Made by a program: the position numbers and the translations under genes
Shown: piece by piece, positions 6,175-6,288 of the stretch
Numbering within the stretch: the stretch's first letter is position 1
Layout: every line of letters starts with the position of its first letter
Assembly: GCA_030598645.1 (NCBI GenBank)
Contig: JAUVPN010000170.1
Location: 1-6,288 of the forward strand
Origin: Hyphomicrobium sp.
GTDB lineage: Bacteria; Pseudomonadota; Alphaproteobacteria; Rhizobiales; Hyphomicrobiaceae
Length of the DNA stretch: 6,288 nt
Reading direction: 5' to 3'
Notes under the pieces: model-generated
The model's database searches: none
Told to the model about the DNA's origin: nothing
The model's input: the letters and a program-made list of their open reading frames with translations, nothing else

Positions 6175-6202
6175 TAGCTAGGCACTAGTCCTAGAAAGTC
6201 AA
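6175..6202 (-). promoter_or_regulatory. Candidate metX-metW promoter
   Basis: On the minus strand TTGACT (6202-6197), a five-of-six match if the last base is discounted, is followed after 16 bp by TAGCTA (6180-6175), a poor -10. The predicted start near 6168 would give a leader of roughly 27 nt before the ATG at 6141, which would support that start codon. The whole spacer is occupied by the palindrome described separately. The weak -10 would suit a regulated promoter. Confidence 0.4.
6178..6194. promoter_or_regulatory. Operator-like palindrome within the metX promoter
   Basis: CTAGGCACTAGTCCTAG has 5-bp inverted arms CTAGG (6178-6182) and CCTAG (6190-6194). Between them lies a second palindrome, ACTAGT (6184-6189), offset by one base. 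It fills the spacer between the candidate -35 and -10 and overlaps the -10. ArsR-type SahR and SamR regulators are known to control methionine genes in Proteobacteria, but I do not know that this sequence is one of their sites. Confidence 0.4.
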
Positions 6203-6242
6203 TCTTTTCTTTGCTTTCGGGTTATTCGCTGTCTATCAGTCG

Positions 6243-6280
6243 AGGCCCCATTGCCTGCACACTCCCACGTGATGGGGCCT
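6243..6280. repeat. Perfect 9-bp inverted repeat upstream of metX
   Basis: AGGCCCCAT (6243-6251) and ATGGGGCCT (6272-6280) are exact inverted copies around a 20-nt spacer. In plus-strand RNA the stem can extend by U-G, G-U and C-G pairs to 12 bp with a 14-nt loop. Neither strand has a T-tract after the stem, so it is not a standard intrinsic terminator. It might be an RNA structure in the 5' leader of a gene to the right, part of the end of a gene upstream of metX, or a protein-binding site. Confidence 0.6.
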
Positions 6281-6288
6281 ATGCAAAA

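Noticed and set aside
6243..6280. Intrinsic terminator
   Set aside because: The inverted repeat is strong but neither strand has a T-tract after it, and no gene end is certain nearby.
6142..6288. SAM-II or other SAM riboswitch ahead of metX
   Set aside because: I looked for the short SAM-II pseudoknot ending in GCUAAAAAGGG-like sequence before the start codon and did not see it. A covariance-model search would be decisive.
1..6288. CRISPR array, insertion sequence, tRNA or prophage attachment site
   Set aside because: No regularly spaced direct repeats, terminal inverted repeats with a transposase, tRNA-like cloverleaf sequence or integrase gene was found on reading both strands.

Overview
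The window looks like chromosomal DNA from an alphaproteobacterium, most likely of the order Hyphomicrobiales (Rhizobiales). The basis is moderately high GC, a metX-metW pair with alphaproteobacterial-style protein sequence, and a gloB gene divergent from a small SAM-methyltransferase whose sequence (an LGF/LGY-type motif I and a PFGHGRPYSR block) I associate with that group. The assignment is from protein resemblance only; no rRNA or tRNA is present.

Layout, left to right. (1) 99-1988, minus: a single-gene unit encoding a NYN-type nuclease-fold protein with a LOTUS/OST-HTH domain, a Pro/Ala/Gln-rich repeat linker and an unassigned C-terminal domain. It has its own likely promoter and operator-like palindrome upstream (2069-2111) and a good Rho-independent terminator downstream (28-73). 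(2) 2189-3393, minus: a two-gene operon, gloB (glyoxalase II) followed by a DUF985 cupin, joined by an ATGA stop/start overlap. (3) 3542-4255, plus: a class I SAM-dependent methyltransferase, divergent from gloB. (4) 4262-6141, minus: metX (homoserine O-acyltransferase) followed 11 bp later by metW, convergent with the methyltransferase, with only 6 bp between the stop codons. (5) 6142-6288: intergenic DNA upstream of metX with a possible promoter, an overlapping palindrome and a strong 9-bp inverted repeat.

Functionally, metXW commits homoserine to methionine synthesis, gloB completes glutathione-dependent methylglyoxal detoxification, and the methyltransferase and cupin are conserved-looking genes of unknown substrate. 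The NYN-LOTUS protein is probably an RNA-directed enzyme or RNA-binding regulator and is the least understood gene here. Most of the window is ordinary housekeeping DNA. I see no CRISPR array, transposon, tRNA, prophage or clear multi-gene defence system. The most interesting items are the NYN-LOTUS protein (especially its C-terminal domain and duplicated linker) and the palindromes at the NYN-gene and metX promoters.
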